Part shown: in pieces, positions 1 through 6,275 of the stretch | Layout: every line of letters starts with the position of its first letter | Position numbering within the stretch: position 1 is the stretch's first letter | DNA from: Betaproteobacteria bacterium | GTDB taxonomy: Bacteria > Pseudomonadota > Gammaproteobacteria > Burkholderiales > SG8-39 | Assembly (NCBI GenBank): GCA_009693435.1 | Contig: SHXF01000022.1 | Coordinates: 1 to 50,093 of the forward strand | Direction of reading: 5' to 3' | Length of the DNA: 50,093 nt | Program-made: the position numbers and the translations under genes | The notes under the pieces: generated by a model | The model's input: the letters and a program-made list of their open reading frames with translations, nothing else | Told to the model about the DNA's origin: nothing | Databases searched by the model: none

Positions 1-531
1 CCATGTCCCACCCATTACGGTGGGCGTTCGGCTACTACGCCCTCTGCTGACTTCTGTTCAATCACGTCCGGTGTTGCCACCGTGCGCGCTGCCCGAGTCG
101 CCGTAGGGTCCGGTGGCAATTCCGCCGCTTTCGCGGTGGTCCTGATTCCGGCTCCCGTGACAACCATTGCGACCTTAGGGTTCGATGGCATATCCGTCCC
201 TTTCGAAACGGGCCTCAGTTCGACTCCCATCGCAGCACAGACCGCATGTTGAACAGATCTCCCCGAATAAGTTCATGATCTTTCGATGCACAACCGCTGC
301 ATTTACCCTATCCCGTGCACTCATGGACATCGTCATCAAGTGCTGACTTGTCCGGGGACTGGGCCTTCTATGCAATTTCTGTCCGTCGGCTCGCATCTTT
401 GCGCTCGGGCTTCCTTCAGACCACTCCTCGCGGAGTCGCCCTTGCCTTCAGCTAGTGGTTATGTTTCCATTTCTAAGTACTCCCACAGGGGACTCTCACC
501 CCATCGGATCATGCCCATGTCGGGCGTACAC
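1..531 (-). mobile_element. 5' portion of a group II intron, cut by the window edge
   Basis: Read on the minus strand from about 529-531, the sequence starts GTACGCCCG (or GTGTACGCCCG). It continues through a CATGGGCATGA segment and a perfect GGGGTGAGAGTCCCC hairpin motif (488-502), which is a hallmark of bacterial group II intron domain I. Further in, it runs through the conserved stretch around GGGAGATCTGTTC, and a short ORF ends just before the window edge. The reverse transcriptase/maturase gene would lie to the left, outside the window. The intron runs opposite to the cassettes and starts 27-29 nt from the left core of an attC. The exact 5' splice boundary and the intron class cannot be fixed by eye. 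Confidence 0.68.
15..230 (-). CDS. short ORF upstream of the expected intron-encoded reverse transcriptase
   Basis: A 71-residue reading frame lies inside the group II intron. Its C-terminus (VIEQKSAEGVVAERPP) resembles the stretch that precedes or begins intron-encoded proteins, whose genes commonly have an AGAAGTCAGCAGAGG-like sequence here. It ends with TAA at 15-17, so it is either a separate leader peptide or an N-terminal extension of the reverse transcriptase cut by a stop codon. No enzymatic domain is visible. Whether it is translated is unknown. Confidence 0.3.
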   Translation of the reverse strand: MGVELRPVSKGTDMPSNPKVAMVVTGAGIRTTAKAAELPPDPTATRAARTVATPDVIEQKSAEGVVAERPP

Positions 532-557
532 TATAGTTGTACCGGACGCGCGAAAGC

Positions 558-614
558 CGCCAACGTTTTTTCACAACCGGCGTCACGCGCGCGCCGGTAA
601 AAATGACGTTATGC
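558..614 (+). other. attC site 1 (left of hicA)
   Basis: The left core is CGCCAAC (558-564) and the right core is GTTATGC (608-614). The arms GTTTTTTCACAACCGGCG (565-582) and CGCCGGTAAAAATGAC (592-607) pair imperfectly around a GC-rich centre. The cores deviate from consensus, but the layout and length (57 bp) fit an attC. It would be the attC of the cassette to its left, which has been displaced or interrupted by the group II intron. Confidence 0.6.
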
Positions 615-666
615 CGCAATACGGCACCGGTCTGCGTAATTTTCAGCGCCTTGATATGCTGGCTCC

Positions 667-855
667 ATGAAAGTCAGCGAGATCCTCCGGAAGCTCAACG
701 ATGACAAATGGTTTTTGGTTGCTACCAAAGGCGACCACAGGCAGTTCAAGCATTTGATCAAGCCTGGTCGCGTAACCGTCCCAGGAAAACCGTCTGACGA
801 CTTGGCACCCGGCACGCTAAACAGTATCCTAAAACAAGCTGGTTTAAAGAAATGA
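667..855 (+). CDS. hicA: HicA-family toxin (mRNA interferase)
   Basis: This is a 62-residue HicA toxin with a small dsRNA-binding-like fold that cleaves mRNA when not neutralised by HicB. The family pattern is visible: an N-terminal helix (SEILRKLNDDKWF), then the strand with the catalytic histidine at position 24 in KGDHRQFKH, then VTVPGKPSDDLAPGTLNSILKQAGL. The length is normal for the family. The start ATG at 667 follows directly on the preceding attC. The HicB gene begins 8 nt downstream, so the pair is one operon and one cassette closed by attC 2. No defect is seen. Confidence 0.92.
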   Translation: MKVSEILRKLNDDKWFLVATKGDHRQFKHLIKPGRVTVPGKPSDDLAPGTLNSILKQAGLKK

Positions 856-862
856 GGGCCCC

Positions 863-1075
863 ATGCGCTATGCGATCGTGATCGAAAAGGCCGAAGGCAA
901 TTACTCCGCGTATGTTCCTGACCTCCCCGGGTGCGTTGCTACGGGCGCCACAATTGAAGAGGCGGAGTCTCAAATACGCGAAGCCATCGAGTTCCATCTT
1001 GAAGGTATGCGTGAAGACGGCACACCTATTCCGCAAGCAGCCAGCCGCGTCGAGTACGTAGAAATTGCGGCATAA
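863..1075 (+). CDS. hicB: HicB-family antitoxin
   Basis: This 70-residue protein has the partial RNase H fold of HicB: MRYAIVIEKAEGNYSAYVPDLPGC is the typical start, followed by a helix (IEEAESQIREAIEFHLEGMRE) and DGTPIPQ. It binds and neutralises HicA and in many systems autoregulates the operon. This short form lacks the C-terminal DNA-binding domain that longer HicB proteins carry. The stop codon TAA (1073-1075) lies inside the left core of attC 2, a normal arrangement for integron cassettes. Confidence 0.92.
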   Translation: MRYAIVIEKAEGNYSAYVPDLPGCVATGATIEEAESQIREAIEFHLEGMREDGTPIPQAASRVEYVEIAA

Positions 1076-1158
1076 CATGGCGCTGAACCGGTCGGCGTGA
1101 AGCGGCCTTCACTCTGCAATTTTCACCGAGCACGCCGCCGGTTAGCTCTACGTTAGGC
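1070..1158 (+). other. attC site 2 (after hicAB)
   Basis: The left core is GCATAAC (1070-1076) and the right core is GTTAGGC (1152-1158). The arms GCTGAACCGGTCGGCGTG (1082-1099) and CACGCCGCCGGTTAGC (1131-1146) pair, leaving single unpaired G and T bases on one arm. These match the extrahelical bases that orient attC recombination. At 89 bp this is the longest site of the array. Confidence 0.85.
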
Positions 1159-1167
1159 CGCGCATCT

Positions 1168-1704
1168 ATGCCCTCTGCGCCTCGCAACAAGACCGTCATT
1201 GTGGCCGTTACCTTGGGCGTAATTTCCATCGTTTCACTTTGCGGAATCACCTTCTCCCTGCTCGACGTGTGGCGCGCTCACCAGGCCGTGACGTGGCCCA
1301 CCACCAACGGCATCGTTGTTGAATCGAGGTCCGATCTTGGTTGCGGTAGAAAAGGTACCGGATACCATACGGTCGTGCGTTACAGGTACCATGTTGGCGG
1401 CATGGCACAAGATGGTCAGCGGATCGTTTTTGGGACGGGGAGATGTAGCTCCAAATGGGAGGCAAAAGCCAATACGGATCAGTATCCCGTTGGATCTCTT
1501 GTTAAAGTCAGTTTCGACCCACAGTCTCCAATCGAGGCCGTTCTCATGACCGGCCAGGTCCATCCGGACGCAACGGCAGCGATCGCCTTCTTGTCGTTGA
1601 TATTCCTGCTGACAGTAGCGGCGGCAGGCATGCTCGTCGTCGTGGCGCGGTCTAACCCCACCGCCGAATCGGACGCGCCGCAAGTGGCGCGCCGTTCACG
1701 GTGA
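1168..1704 (+). CDS. DUF3592-like membrane protein
   Basis: This 178-residue protein has one transmembrane segment near the N-terminus (about residues 9-32) and one near the C-terminus (about 136-160). Between them is an extracytoplasmic beta-rich domain with the DUF3592 pattern: HTVVRYRYHVGG, a cysteine pair around CGRKG and GRCSSK, and YPVGSLVKVSFDPQSP. The molecular function of the family is unknown. It forms its own cassette between attC 2 and a degenerate attC that overlaps its 3' end. The start ATG at 1168 lies 9 nt after the right core of attC 2. Confidence 0.7.
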   Translation: MPSAPRNKTVIVAVTLGVISIVSLCGITFSLLDVWRAHQAVTWPTTNGIVVESRSDLGCGRKGTGYHTVVRYRYHVGGMAQDGQRIVFGTGRCSSKWEAKANTDQYPVGSLVKVSFDPQSPIEAVLMTGQVHPDATAAIAFLSLIFLLTVAAAGMLVVVARSNPTAESDAPQVARRSR

Positions 1705-1713
1705 ACGTGTGGA
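1650..1713 (+). other. degenerate attC candidate (overlaps end of the DUF3592 gene)
   Basis: A good left core GTCTAAC (1650-1656) is followed by paired arms CGGACGCGCC and GGCGCGCCG, with one unpaired A, and outer arms CCACCGCCGAA and TTCACGGTGA. The expected right core reads GTGTGGA, which departs from GTTRRRY at its third base. It is either a decayed attC or a coincidence; the cassette spacing supports the first. Confidence 0.42.
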
Positions 1714-1789
1714 CCGCTCAGCAGACGTGACGGTTGGGGTCGTCACGATTGACGCCTAGACGCTGGCAAACACGGAGGAAAGGCGGAGA

Positions 1790-2575
1790 ATGAAACGACG
1801 CACATTCCTGCTTGGGTCGGCCGCGGTGACTGGTGTTGCGGGGTTGCTGACCATCGGCTGGGCCGCGCGGCCGAGGCGAAGAGCTCCCGACCCGCTGGAG
1901 ATCCGGTGGGTGTCCAAACCTGTTCAGAGTGCTCGCTCCGGGTTGGAGCTTCTTTCCGATGGACGCATGAAATGCTGGATCGAGCATCAGGTCGTTCGCG
2001 GGGTCACGCCGAAAATGTTGGCCTGGTGGTTCAAGCACCTGGATGGCGACATGCTTTACGACGGGCAGCGCTTGAATCGCTATCGTGTGTGGCATCCGCA
2101 AGATCACATATCCATCGAGTACTCGAAGCGCAACTCTGACGGGTCGATTGGGGTTGGTTGCGTGATCCATCTGACCGAGATGTTTGGTGCCAACCCTGAT
2201 TACCTGACTGATGTACACACGGAGATCATCAGGCTCGATGAGCGGGGCTTCGCCCACCGGCCACAGCATCACGGGCTCCAGCTTTCTCGAATGGACTACG
2301 AGTTCGAAGCAGTTGAGGCAGGTACTCTCTATCGCAACAGCCTGACGGTAGGCGCGGAAGGGTTCGCCGGGCGGATGGTCAATCCGCTGATTCGGATGTT
2401 TGTCTTTGATGAGGCGCGGGGCCGCGCCTGGATAAAGCACAACATCGAAGAGGTGGGTAACTTCGAATCGTTTCTGCCGCAGCTCTATGCCGTGGAGGTT
2501 GCCATTGAATCCGGAAGCGAGGCGCCGCCCAACCCAACGCCGCAGGGGACGCGCAATCAAGCCGCGCGCCCCTGA
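1790..2575 (+). CDS. PhlG (2,4-diacetylphloroglucinol hydrolase)-like protein with Tat-type signal
   Basis: This is a 261-residue protein. An RRTFLLGSAAVTG twin-arginine-like signal at residues 3-15 suggests export or a membrane anchor. The body carries MLAWWF (76-81), WHPQDH (101-106) and HLTEMF (127-132). I associate this order with the DAPG-hydrolase (PhlG) family, zinc enzymes that cleave a carbon-carbon bond next to an aromatic ring. The true substrate is unknown. The C-terminal tail from about residue 246 is encoded by the attC site that overlaps the gene end, so it is probably not conserved. The family call is from memory of motifs only. Confidence 0.55.
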   Translation: MKRRTFLLGSAAVTGVAGLLTIGWAARPRRRAPDPLEIRWVSKPVQSARSGLELLSDGRMKCWIEHQVVRGVTPKMLAWWFKHLDGDMLYDGQRLNRYRVWHPQDHISIEYSKRNSDGSIGVGCVIHLTEMFGANPDYLTDVHTEIIRLDERGFAHRPQHHGLQLSRMDYEFEAVEAGTLYRNSLTVGAEGFAGRMVNPLIRMFVFDEARGRAWIKHNIEEVGNFESFLPQLYAVEVAIESGSEAPPNPTPQGTRNQAARP

Positions 2576-2589
2576 GCTAGTCGTTAGAA
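2527..2589 (+). other. attC site 3 (overlaps the 3' end of the PhlG-like gene)
   Basis: The left core is GCCCAAC (2527-2533; ACCCAAC at 2532-2538 is an alternative). The right core GTTAGAA (2583-2589) matches GTTRRRY except at the last base. The arms CAGGGGACGCGC and GCGCGCCCCTG pair with one unpaired A. The stop codon of the preceding gene (2573-2575) lies within the site. Confidence 0.72.
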
Positions 2590-2593
2590 CTCC

Positions 2594-3244
2594 GTGATTC
2601 CTGAACCGGAACTGTTTGAGAACCTGTATTGCCACTTTATCGCGAACGTCCGAATTCTTACCAAAAACGCTCCTGAGCAATGCGATTTAATGGGCAACTA
2701 CAATACTGCTTGGTAATTGAAGGCCGATGTCTCCCGTGGAGCTTATTTACTAGATTGCCCAAGCGGAGCTCGTCTTACGGCATGGCAACGACAGCAAATG
2801 CTCGATGTGTTCGCTACTCTCGAAGCCGTGCCATCTACGGAGCTTCCTGTGGGAGACAATTTCAATAATAACCTCGCCGCAATGCAGCACCCGACGTGGG
2901 AGCCTTTGCGTCAAAAAGCAAAAGTCTTGCTTCGGCTTTTAGAACCCATTACCGAAGCAAACATCAAATATTTCGAGGAGCAAGCGAAGAAACCATTCCA
3001 GCGAAGTCCCCACGACGTTGCACTCTTTCTGGAACATGCGTTGAATGGAACGTTGAACCGCCAAGATTGGGATGGATTTTTACGGACCCGCATGCCAGGC
3101 TCACCCAAAATGGATCAAATTCGCGAACAGTGTCTGTGGCTTGAGAGATCCACGACGACTGGATTAAATGGAGGGGCCGAGTTCACCGAATCGGCAAGAA
3201 CGCAGATTGAAGAAATTCTCAACAAAGTTAAGAAGGGACTCTAA
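2594..3244 (+). pseudogene. unknown cassette gene interrupted by one in-frame stop codon
   Basis: A GTG at 2594, just after attC 3, opens a frame that reads IPEPELFENLYCHFIANVRI and continues to NYNTAW. A TAA stop at 2714-2716 follows, and the same frame runs on for 175 codons (LKADVSRGAYLLDCPSG onwards) to TAA at 3242. Upstream and downstream segments share frame and codon style. The simplest reading is one gene of 216 codons in which a GAA became TAA. I do not recognise the family; the downstream part is helical and charged (QRQQMLDVFATLEAVP, IEEILNKVKKGL). Alternatively, translation may restart at TTG 2717. The GC content is lower than in the flanking genome. Confidence 0.55.
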
Positions 3245-3304
3245 CAATGTATTCGAAACCGAGCGCGCGATAAAGCCGCGCGCTGTTCAACGCAAACGTT
3301 AGAG
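3239..3304 (+). other. attC site 4
   Basis: The cores CTCTAAC (3239-3245) and GTTAGAG (3298-3304) are exact complements. An inner stem AGCGCGCG / CGCGCGCT lies between them. The sequence after the left core (AATGTATTCGAAACCGAGC) resembles the TAACAATTCATTCAAGCCGA motif of well-known attC sites. The preceding stop codon lies in the left core. Confidence 0.88.
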
Positions 3305-3320
3305 CGCTCAATCATCTACC

Positions 3321-3713
3321 ATGAAACTTGACGCTAAGAGAATATCGGCCACTGCGAGCGGCGATTACTATCAGGTGCTTCTTGATTCTGAGGATAGAGA
3401 TGAAGAGCAACTCGACCCTTTCGACCAACCAGCACCATACTTGATGGTTCAATGTCAGTTTGAGTTTTCAAATGGCGGAAAATGCTACGTCGAATCTGAC
3501 GATGATGAATACATCGGTCATTTCAAATTAAAATTAATTGAGTTCAGTCCAACCCGCTTAGCATTTGAAATTGCGAGGCGAAATCACAATCATGTTGAAG
3601 TATGCTTCGCGTTGACTGGGGCTGAGTTCGATGAGACGCTGCCGATCATCGAGGTCATATTTGGAATCAGGGAACCAAATTATGATGGACAGGATTTTGA
3701 CGGCGCGCTCTAA
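3321..3713 (+). CDS. unknown acidic cassette protein
   Basis: This 130-residue protein is markedly acidic (about 28 Asp/Glu) and beta-rich, starting MKLDAKRISATASGDYYQVL with no signal peptide or membrane segment. It has a central YLMVQCQFEFSNGGKCYVES segment and ends DGQDFDGAL. The GC content is well below that of the core genes here, which fits recent acquisition. The start ATG 3321 is 16 nt past attC 4, and the stop overlaps attC 5, so the gene fills one complete cassette. I do not recognise a family. It could be an immunity-like or structural cassette protein, but nothing shows this. Confidence 0.75.
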   Translation: MKLDAKRISATASGDYYQVLLDSEDRDEEQLDPFDQPAPYLMVQCQFEFSNGGKCYVESDDDEYIGHFKLKLIEFSPTRLAFEIARRNHNHVEVCFALTGAEFDETLPIIEVIFGIREPNYDGQDFDGAL

Positions 3714-3761
3714 CAACCTGCTGCATGGGACGCTGCGCGCCCATAAGCAGGAACGTTAGGT
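3708..3761 (+). other. attC site 5
   Basis: The left core is CTCTAAC (3708-3714) and the right core is a perfect GTTAGGT (3755-3761). The arms CCTGCTGCATGGG (3717-3729) and CCCATAAGCAGG (3740-3751) pair with one unpaired base. It is a compact 54-bp site. Confidence 0.87.
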
Positions 3762-3785
3762 CTCGGAAGGTTCGCCCTTCCGCTC

Positions 3786-3820
3786 TTCCGATCATATAGC
3801 AGCTATGCTATACTTCGAAC
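3786..3820 (+). promoter_or_regulatory. higBA promoter with overlapping palindromic operator
   Basis: A TTCCGA box (3786-3791) and a TATACT box (3809-3814) are separated by exactly 17 bp, a good sigma-70 promoter. A perfect inverted repeat, TATAGCA - GCTA - TGCTATA (3795-3812), covers the spacer and most of the -10 box. It is the likely binding site for HigA autorepression. The start codon follows the -10 box by only 6 nt, so the transcript should have almost no leader. Confidence 0.65.
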
Positions 3821-4147
3821 ATGGATTGGAAGATCGAGTACTTCAGCGACGCCATACCACGCGAGATCCTCGAATTGCCCTCCGGTCTGCTTGCTCGATA
3901 CATCCATCTTACTGATCGCATGATTGCTTTTGGCCCGAACCTCGGCGTGCCGCATACTCTTTCGATGGACAAAGGACTGTTTGAATTGAGACTCAAGGCA
4001 GCCGAGGGAATTGCAAGGGCGTTTTACTTCGTGCGAACAGGTCAGCGCATAGTCATGTTGCATCAATTTGTGAAGAAGACCCAGAAGACCCCGCCGAAGG
4101 AACTCAAAATTGCCAGACGCAGAATGAAGGAGTTGCAAAATGCTTAG
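3821..4147 (+). CDS. higB: HigB-like RelE-family toxin (phage Gp49-like)
   Basis: This 108-residue protein is of the HigB/Gp49-like branch of RelE toxins, ribosome-dependent mRNA interferases. Visible features are IPREILELPSGLLARYIHLTDRM, then VPHTLSMDKGLFELRLKAAEGIARAF, where the GLFELR strand is the family signature. YFVRTGQRIVMLHQFVKKTQKTP follows, with the basic active-site region. The length is normal. The end overlaps the start of the antitoxin gene by 8 nt, and toxin-first order is typical for hig loci. A cassette-borne promoter and operator sit directly upstream. Confidence 0.88.
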   Translation: MDWKIEYFSDAIPREILELPSGLLARYIHLTDRMIAFGPNLGVPHTLSMDKGLFELRLKAAEGIARAFYFVRTGQRIVMLHQFVKKTQKTPPKELKIARRRMKELQNA

Positions 4148-4472
4148 TCACCGCACTCTCAGGACACAAGCCCTTGCCCGGCCGGATGTCAAAGCTGAAT
4201 ATGAGCGACTCAAACCTGAGTTCGCGTTCCTTGACCAGGTTTTGGCAGCGAGAAAGGCCGCTGGTCTAACCCAAGCTGACATCGCGCGTCGCATCGGTAC
4301 CACTCAATCTGCTATTGCTCGGCTTGAATCGGGCTCAGGAAAGCACCTTCCGTCACTCGCAACGCTGCACAAGTACGCAAGCGCTGTCGGTTGTCGCGTG
4401 GAAATTAGGTTGGTAAGAGGCCGAGATCCAACTAAGCGTTCCAACGGACAGGCGACAAGCACCCGCCGTTGA
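4140..4472 (+). CDS. higA: HigA-like XRE antitoxin
   Basis: This 110-residue antitoxin has a helix-turn-helix domain: VLAARKAAGLTQADIARRIG followed by TTQSAIARLESG, then an LPSLATLHKYASAVG region typical of HTH_37/XRE antitoxins. It should neutralise the toxin encoded upstream and bind the palindrome at 3795-3812. The last 15 or so residues (from about DPTKRSNGQA) are encoded inside attC 6, so the tail is cassette-specific rather than conserved. ATG 4140 overlaps the higB end. Confidence 0.88.
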   Translation: MLSHRTLRTQALARPDVKAEYERLKPEFAFLDQVLAARKAAGLTQADIARRIGTTQSAIARLESGSGKHLPSLATLHKYASAVGCRVEIRLVRGRDPTKRSNGQATSTRR

Positions 4473-4487
4473 ACGCTGACGTTCGGA
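4426..4487 (+). other. attC site 6 (overlaps the 3' end of higA)
   Basis: The left core is a perfect ATCCAAC (4426-4432); the right core is GTTCGGA (4481-4487), with C in place of R. The arms TAAGCGTTCCAACGG and CCGTTGAACGCTGA pair with a single unpaired C. The higA stop codon lies in the right half. Confidence 0.8.
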
Positions 4488-4495
4488 GGAATGCC

Positions 4496-4720
4496 ATGGG
4501 TATTCCACTGGAGGCCCTTGAGTCCCAAGTGCTTCGGCTTCACACGGCCGAGCGCAAACGACTGCTTGATCGCGTAGTAGCCAGCCTGGATACCGACGCC
4601 GCGCGGGATGCCGCCTGGGACGCCATTGCCGCCACCCGTGAGGCAGAGGCGACAAAGAATCCGGCGTTGCTTGTCCCACTTGACGAGGTTCTGAAACAGC
4701 TCCGCGCCGAGCTAGAGTGA
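4496..4720 (+). CDS. addiction-module antitoxin (TIGR02574/ParD-like)
   Basis: This 74-residue protein resembles the addiction-module component family: LEALESQVLRLHTAERKRLLDRVVASL, then a short linker and a C-terminal amphipathic helix (LLVPLDEVLKQLRAELE) that would wrap the toxin. The start was set at ATG 4496 because GGAGGA lies at 4485-4490; a TTG further upstream is inside the attC. The next gene begins at GTG 4717, overlapping the stop codon, so the two are translationally coupled. The partner toxin is truncated. Confidence 0.75.
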   Translation: MGIPLEALESQVLRLHTAERKRLLDRVVASLDTDAARDAAWDAIAATREAEATKNPALLVPLDEVLKQLRAELE

Positions 4721-4926
4721 GCAGGTCGATACACCGGTTCACCGCCGACGACCTGGCGGATGCGGTTCGTTACTACAAGAAGGAAGCCGGCACCGGCGTC
4801 GCCCGACGGTTGCTGAACGAATTCGAAAGAGTCGCAAAGATTCTCGAGGAGTTCCCCGGCATCGGCACGCCAACGGCATTTGGGTGGCCTCCGGGCCCCA
4901 GCCCGCCGCCTTTGCGCAAACTCTGA
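4717..4926 (+). pseudogene. ParE/RelE-type toxin, C-terminally truncated
   Basis: The frame begins with the normal ParE start: SRSIHRFTADDLADAVRYYK, a helix with VARRLLNEFERVAKILEEFP, and then GIGTPT. Members of the family continue for about 35 residues with beta strands carrying the arginines and aromatic residues of the active face (a LRRFPYxIxYR pattern). Here the sequence changes abruptly to FGWPPGPSPPPLRKL and stops at 69 residues. The missing part is not present in another frame just downstream. The toxin is therefore probably inactive, while its antitoxin is intact. Confidence 0.6.
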
Positions 4927-4954
4927 TGCGTGATGTATGATGCGCTGCATCTGA

Positions 4955-4960
4955 GATAAT
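4955..4960 (+). promoter_or_regulatory. possible -10 box of the vapBC pair
   Basis: GATAAT lies 16 nt upstream of the antitoxin start at 4977, in the short spacer after the broken parE. No convincing -35 box is seen 17 bp upstream, so confidence is low. Confidence 0.3.
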
Positions 4961-4976
4961 GCTCGGAAGTTGAGCC

Positions 4977-5210
4977 ATGAGGACCACCCTCTCCATCGAT
5001 GACGACATCCTCGCCGCCGCAAAACACCTCGCCGAGCGCGAGCGAAAGACTGTCGGCGAAGTCGTTTCCGCCTTGGCCCGGCAGGGCCTCGCGCGCGCCA
5101 CACGCGGAACCCGAACTGAACGCAATGGCGTCCCCCTTCTCCCCAACCGTCGCGGAGCGACCCCGGTCACCATGGAGCTTGTGAACCAGCTTCGCGACGA
5201 ACTGCCGTGA
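4977..5210 (+). CDS. vapB: VapB-like ribbon-helix-helix antitoxin
   Basis: This 77-residue protein opens with the ribbon-helix-helix pattern MRTTLSIDDDILAAAKHLAERERKTVGEVVSALARQGL, which dimerises to bind operator DNA. The C-terminal half (NGVPLLPNRRGATPVTMELVNQL) matches VapB proteins whose tail blocks a PIN toxin. The stop codon overlaps the toxin start (GTGA at 5207-5210), so expression is coupled. Both genes appear intact. Confidence 0.88.
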   Translation: MRTTLSIDDDILAAAKHLAERERKTVGEVVSALARQGLARATRGTRTERNGVPLLPNRRGATPVTMELVNQLRDELP

Positions 5211-5638
5211 CGGTGTTCTTGCTGGACGTGAACGTCCTGATAGCTCTCGTTGATCCAGCCCATGTGCAGCACGACCAGGCGCACAGATGGTTCTCTCGAT
5301 CAGGTCATCGGGGTTTTGCAACCTGCCCGCTTACCGAGAACGGCCTCATCAGGATAGTCGGTCATCCAAGGTACCCGAATTCCCCGGGTCCACCGAGCGT
5401 CGTTGTGCAGTCGCTGATGACCATCCGTGGCCTGTCGGGACACAAGTTCTGGCCGGACAAAATCAGCGTCGCCGACAAAGCGTTCTTCGCCCCGGAACTC
5501 CTGTCCAGCCACTCACGAGTCACAGACAGCTATCTGCTTGCTCTGGCGAATTCCAACGGAGGCCGCCTCGCGACGATGGATCGGAAACTGGCAACGGAAG
5601 TCGTGCCCAAGGGGAAAGCGTCGCTGGAGCTGATCTGA
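5207..5638 (+). CDS. vapC: VapC PIN-domain ribonuclease toxin
   Basis: This is a 143-residue PIN-domain nuclease. The acidic residues expected to bind Mg2+/Mn2+ are all present: Asp7 in FLLDVNVLIAL, Glu44 in LTENG, Asp107 in VTDSYLLALA, and Asp125 in TMDRKLA. VapC toxins cleave tRNA or rRNA when free of VapB. The start GTG 5207 overlaps the antitoxin stop. An attC (5654-5708) follows 15 nt after the stop, closing the cassette. No defect is visible. Confidence 0.9.
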   Translation: MTVFLLDVNVLIALVDPAHVQHDQAHRWFSRSGHRGFATCPLTENGLIRIVGHPRYPNSPGPPSVVVQSLMTIRGLSGHKFWPDKISVADKAFFAPELLSSHSRVTDSYLLALANSNGGRLATMDRKLATEVVPKGKASLELI

Positions 5639-5653
5639 GCGGATCGATCCGAT

Positions 5654-5708
5654 GCCCAACGAATAGGATTAGATCGTTCGAAGCCACGATCTGAACCGTT
5701 TGTTGGAC
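5654..5708 (+). other. attC site 7 (after vapC)
   Basis: The left core GCCCAAC (5654-5660) and right core GTTGGAC (5702-5708) both match consensus. The outer arms CCAACGAATAGG and CCGTTTGTTGG pair with one extra base, and the inner arms AGATCGT / ACGATCT pair perfectly. At 55 bp this is a compact and convincing site. Confidence 0.85.
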
Positions 5709-6275
5709 GAGCCCGGCCCATGAGCGCGGTGCTCGCCGCATAGAAAATAGGTCCTTGGGAAGTACCCCGGTTTGAAGCCTTATCCGGGAGGGCGGGGGTT
5801 GGAGAACCCGCCCAATGCACGCCGTTGCGGCAGCCGATGCCGGTTTTGTTCATTGGCGAACCCATGGTGCCCGGATTTGCTCCGATTCAAGGTAAACCGG
5901 CGCCTCAGCTTGAGGGCGCTGACTCCTGGCACTTCACAAAGGGTGCGGCGCTTAGCTGGCGCCCACGCCCAACCGCATGGCGCTGGTGCGCGCTCTGACC
6001 GGTGCGGAGTTGGCAGGCATGGTCCGGGAGTGGCCTGGCCCCAGGTGGAACGGGCGGGTAAAAGCGGCCTTGCGGATAGGGGCCATCGCGCGCCCGCCGT
6101 TTTCGATCACGTTGGGAATCGCGACTGACACGACCACAGATGCTCCGCCCCTGAACTGCCGCTCGGGTTTTCCAAAAGCTGCGCCACGCGGGTAGACTGA
6201 TCCTCCGCTGGCGTTGGCTGGCGATCCTCTGCGTTGACTCCGGCACTGGCCGCCAGTTGGGAAATGGGTGATTGA
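5709..6275. other. 567-bp stretch without a supported gene
   Basis: No frame has convincing coding character. A 72-codon frame at 5977-6195 is proline- and arginine-rich and not recognisable. A hairpin GGGCGGGGGTT - GGAG - AACCCGCCC lies near 5790-5813, without a T run. No attC core pair was found here, so how this segment joins the array is unclear. Confidence 0.5.

Noticed and set aside
5977..6195. 72-codon plus-strand frame MALVRALTGAELAG
   Set aside because: No recognisable domain, no good ribosome binding site, and amino acid make-up typical of chance frames.
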